Below are positions 6,057 through 7,305 of a stretch of DNA of 7,305 bases, in pieces. The stretch's first letter is position 1. Every line of letters starts with the position of its first letter. The notes under the pieces are model-generated. The model saw only the letters and a program-made list of their open reading frames with translations, did no database searches and was not told the origin of the DNA. Source of the DNA: Psychrilyobacter sp. (lineage in GTDB: Bacteria > Fusobacteriota > Fusobacteriia > Fusobacteriales > Fusobacteriaceae). The stretch covers positions 1-7,305 of the forward strand of contig JAUXGP010000080.1 in the NCBI GenBank assembly GCA_030621995.1, in the 5' to 3' direction. The position numbers and the translations under genes were made by a program.

Positions 6057-6874
6057 CTTTCCTCCTCCAATATACCTTCTATCTCTTTATTTCCGCCAAT
6101 AATTTTCAGGAGCTCCCTGGAACCTGCAAGATAGAGATCCTGCTCCCATCTTTCTTGAGAGTTTAAATGCCCCCTCAAAGTATTTAAATCGCCCCTTTGG
6201 AGGGGACCTGTGATTGAATCTTTTATCCCCCCTTCCCTTATATTTTCAACAGTTTTCTCAACCAGGGGAAGGAGGATATCTTTAGCCTCTTTTTCTGAAA
6301 ATCCACACCTTTGAAGGTTCTCTATTCCCCTGTGAATCATTGGGATGATCAGATTGGATGCATAGACCCCGGCAAGGTGATATCTCATTTTAAATTTTTT
6401 TTCCACACTGAAATATCTATTTCCCAATCCTTCGATTATTTTTTTTGCCCGGGGAGAGTCCCCCTCCAAAACCAGAGACATCTCCTCCATCCTTCTTATT
6501 GCCGTATCTGTACCGGAAAAAGTCATCATTGGATGGAGGGAAGCAGTCTCTACTCCCAATTCCTTTGCATTATAAAATATCTCTGAAGAGACAGCACCGC
6601 TGGTATGGATTACACACCGGCCCCCTATATTTTCCTTGGACAGTTTATTCCAAACATCAATAATCTCATCGTCGGGAACGGCAATTAAAATCAGATCTGA
6701 TCGCGCCGCTATCTCTGCATAACTCTCAAAAGATCTCCAGCCCAGCTTAGACAGATCTATGACATTTTCTTTTCTTTCCCTGTTTAAGTATCCTGAGATA
6801 GAAAAATTCCGATATCTTAAATATCTTCCCAGAGATACTCCTACCCTGCCTGTCCCTATAATACCAATTTTCAT
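6053..6874 (-). CDS. Rossmann/DUF2520 protein, probable PanG-type ketopantoate reductase
   Basis: A 273-residue NAD(P)-binding protein. GTGRVG at residues 7-12 is the Rossmann glycine motif; VPDDEI (66-71), HTSGA (90-94) and SLHPM (112-116) follow. The C-terminal helical DUF2520 domain shows [10 protein letters not shown] (165-174) and TGPLQRGD (222-229) with His236. It is first in an operon with panB, panC and panD, and overlaps panB by ATGA. No panE or ilvC is in the window, so the operon otherwise lacks the reductase that converts ketopantoate to pantoate. A ketopantoate reductase named PanG has been reported from Francisella, with homologs in Enterococcus faecalis and Clostridioides difficile; from memory these are of this Rossmann/DUF2520 type, which I could not verify. 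The ATG at 6874 has GGAGG 4 bases before it; a TTG at 6892 is in frame but would place the binding site inside the coding region. Family assignment is firm; the reaction is inferred from linkage. Confidence 0.85.
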   Translation of the reverse strand: MKIGIIGTGRVGVSLGRYLRYRNFSISGYLNRERKENVIDLSKLGWRSFESYAEIAARSDLILIAVPDDEIIDVWNKLSKENIGGRCVIHTSGAVSSEIFYNAKELGVETASLHPMMTFSGTDTAIRRMEEMSLVLEGDSPRAKKIIEGLGNRYFSVEKKFKMRYHLAGVYASNLIIPMIHRGIENLQRCGFSEKEAKDILLPLVEKTVENIREGGIKDSITGPLQRGDLNTLRGHLNSQERWEQDLYLAGSRELLKIIGGNKEIEGILEEER

Positions 6875-6891
6875 CCTGCCTCCATTATACA

Positions 6892-6901
6892 ACTAATTAG
6901 T
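6892..6901. promoter_or_regulatory. Palindrome ACTAATTAGT, copy 1 (possible operator)
   Basis: A perfect 10-bp palindrome lying in the inferred 5' leader of the pan operon, about 10 bases after the predicted transcription start. An identical copy is at 7087-7096. Binding by a regulator is inferred from symmetry, duplication and placement only. Confidence 0.35.
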
Positions 6902-6917
6902 ACAATTATCTGATCGA

Positions 6918-6946
6918 ATATTACTACTTATAAATAAAACTGTCAA
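6918..6946 (-). promoter_or_regulatory. Promoter of the pan operon
   Basis: TTGACA (6946-6941) and TAATAT (6923-6918) are separated by 17 bases. Initiation near 6911 would give a leader of about 37 bases with GGAGG at its end. The palindrome at 6892-6901 lies just downstream of the inferred start, a position suited to a repressor. A TATAAT at 6884-6889 is too close to the ATG to be the -10 of a conventional leader. Confidence 0.75.
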
Positions 6947-6971
6947 ATTAAATTATTTTAATCGTATTATA

Positions 6972-6989
6972 GTTTTATCATAATAAAAC
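6972..6989. repeat. Inverted repeat GTTTTAT-N4-ATAAAAC
   Basis: Perfect 7-bp arms (6972-6978 and 6983-6989) around CATA, placed about 26 bases upstream of the pan -35 box. The position would suit an activator or operator site. There is no T-run long enough to make it a good terminator on either strand. Confidence 0.35.
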
Positions 6990-7086
6990 GGTTTTAATCC
7001 TTTATTTATTGAGTTAGTTGAAGACTGTTATTCCCTTATTTCTTTTCACCTCTAAGATTTTTCTTTTCATCTATGGATAATATGAG

Positions 7087-7096
7087 ACTAATTAGT
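7087..7096. promoter_or_regulatory. Palindrome ACTAATTAGT, copy 2
   Basis: Identical to the palindrome at 6892-6901, 195 bp away. The two copies could be main and auxiliary sites of one regulator; chance in AT-rich DNA is not excluded. Confidence 0.25.
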
Positions 7097-7138
7097 AATA
7101 AAAATAATATCTTGCTTTTTTTTACACACTTAGTTTTA

Positions 7139-7231
7139 TTAACTTGTTTTAGGTGACAAAGTATATAATATTTTTTTGTAACTTAAGTTTAATTCTATAA
7201 TCCAGAATATAAAAAGAAGAAGAATTATCAT
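7139..7231 (-). CDS. Possible 30-residue hydrophobic peptide
   Basis: ATG at 7231 opens 30 codons beginning MIILLLFIFWIIELN and ending SPKTS before TAA. The first 12 residues could span part of a membrane and the tail carries Lys residues. Only a weak GGGTGTAGG precedes the ATG. Hydrophobic short ORFs arise easily from T-rich DNA, so this is a marginal call; a leader peptide or a small membrane peptide would be alternatives. Confidence 0.15.
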   Translation of the reverse strand: MIILLLFIFWIIELNLSYKKILYTLSPKTS

Positions 7232-7263
7232 CCTACACCCATTGCTCAATTTTTTCACAACAC

Positions 7264-7298
7264 AATTAATAATTAATTAAAAAAATTAATTATTAATT
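7264..7298. repeat. Perfect 15-bp A/T-only inverted repeat at the window edge
   Basis: Arms AATTAATAATTAATT (7264-7278) and its exact complement (7284-7298) flank five A residues. Further A residues run to the last base. There is no G or C in the stem and no T-run following on the minus strand, so ordinary terminator function is doubtful. Confidence 0.6.
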
Positions 7299-7305
7299 AA
7301 AAAAA

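Larger units (their letters stand above)
6902..7305. other. Intergenic region upstream of the pan operon
   Basis: About 400 very AT-rich bases with no confident gene on either strand. Contents: the pan promoter (6918-6946), an inverted repeat (6972-6989), a second ACTAATTAGT palindrome (7087-7096), a possible 30-codon hydrophobic ORF (7139-7231, minus) and an A/T-only perfect hairpin (7264-7298). No tRNA, transposase remnant or known riboswitch is recognised. Confidence 0.7.

Noticed and set aside
6875..6892. TTG start adding six residues to the DUF2520 protein
   Set aside because: It would put the GGAGG binding site inside the coding sequence; the ATG at 6874 directly yields the Rossmann strand MKIGIIGTG.

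Overview
The window is AT-rich bacterial DNA with tight Shine-Dalgarno sequences (GGAGG or AGGAGG), sigma70-type promoters (TTGACA, 17 bp, TATAGT or TAATAT) and intrinsic terminators. A purine riboswitch, a small TPR lipoprotein and a panBCD cluster with a DUF2520 gene suggest a low-GC anaerobe of the Bacillota or Fusobacteriota. That placement is an inference from style and gene content; no marker fixes the genus. Every confident gene except the TPR lipoprotein is on the minus strand.

Layout from left to right. At 1-481 lies the N-terminal part of an ABC-F ATPase that runs off the left edge, with its promoter at 528-555. An 82-residue orphan ORF at 616-864 follows, preceded on its strand by an unexplained G-rich/C-rich folded element (938-995). 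Adenine deaminase (ade, 1061-2803) has a roughly 158-nt leader that holds a recognisable adenine-type purine riboswitch and a terminator that uses aptamer sequence as its left arm. A divergent TPR lipoprotein gene (3092-3820) is cut short by an in-frame TAG at the first position of its seventh repeat; coding sense resumes up to a TAA at 3908 and a terminator. The minus-strand operon 6874-3991 encodes a DUF2520 Rossmann protein (probable PanG-type ketopantoate reductase), PanB, PanC and PanD, with a good promoter at 6918-6946 and a terminator at 3969-3991 overlapping the panD stop. The last ~400 bases have no confident gene but contain two copies of one 10-bp palindrome, another inverted repeat, a possible 30-codon hydrophobic ORF and a perfect 15-bp A/T-only hairpin at the edge.

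Functional picture. The pan operon would cover pantothenate synthesis from ketoisovalerate and aspartate: PanB makes ketopantoate, the DUF2520 protein would reduce it to pantoate, PanD makes beta-alanine and PanC condenses the two. Ade deaminates adenine to hypoxanthine, and its leader is built so that adenine should relieve termination. The most distinctive items are the riboswitch-ade pairing, the amber codon inside the TPR array, the DUF2520/pan linkage and the unexplained folded element at 938-995. No clearly new multi-gene system is visible.
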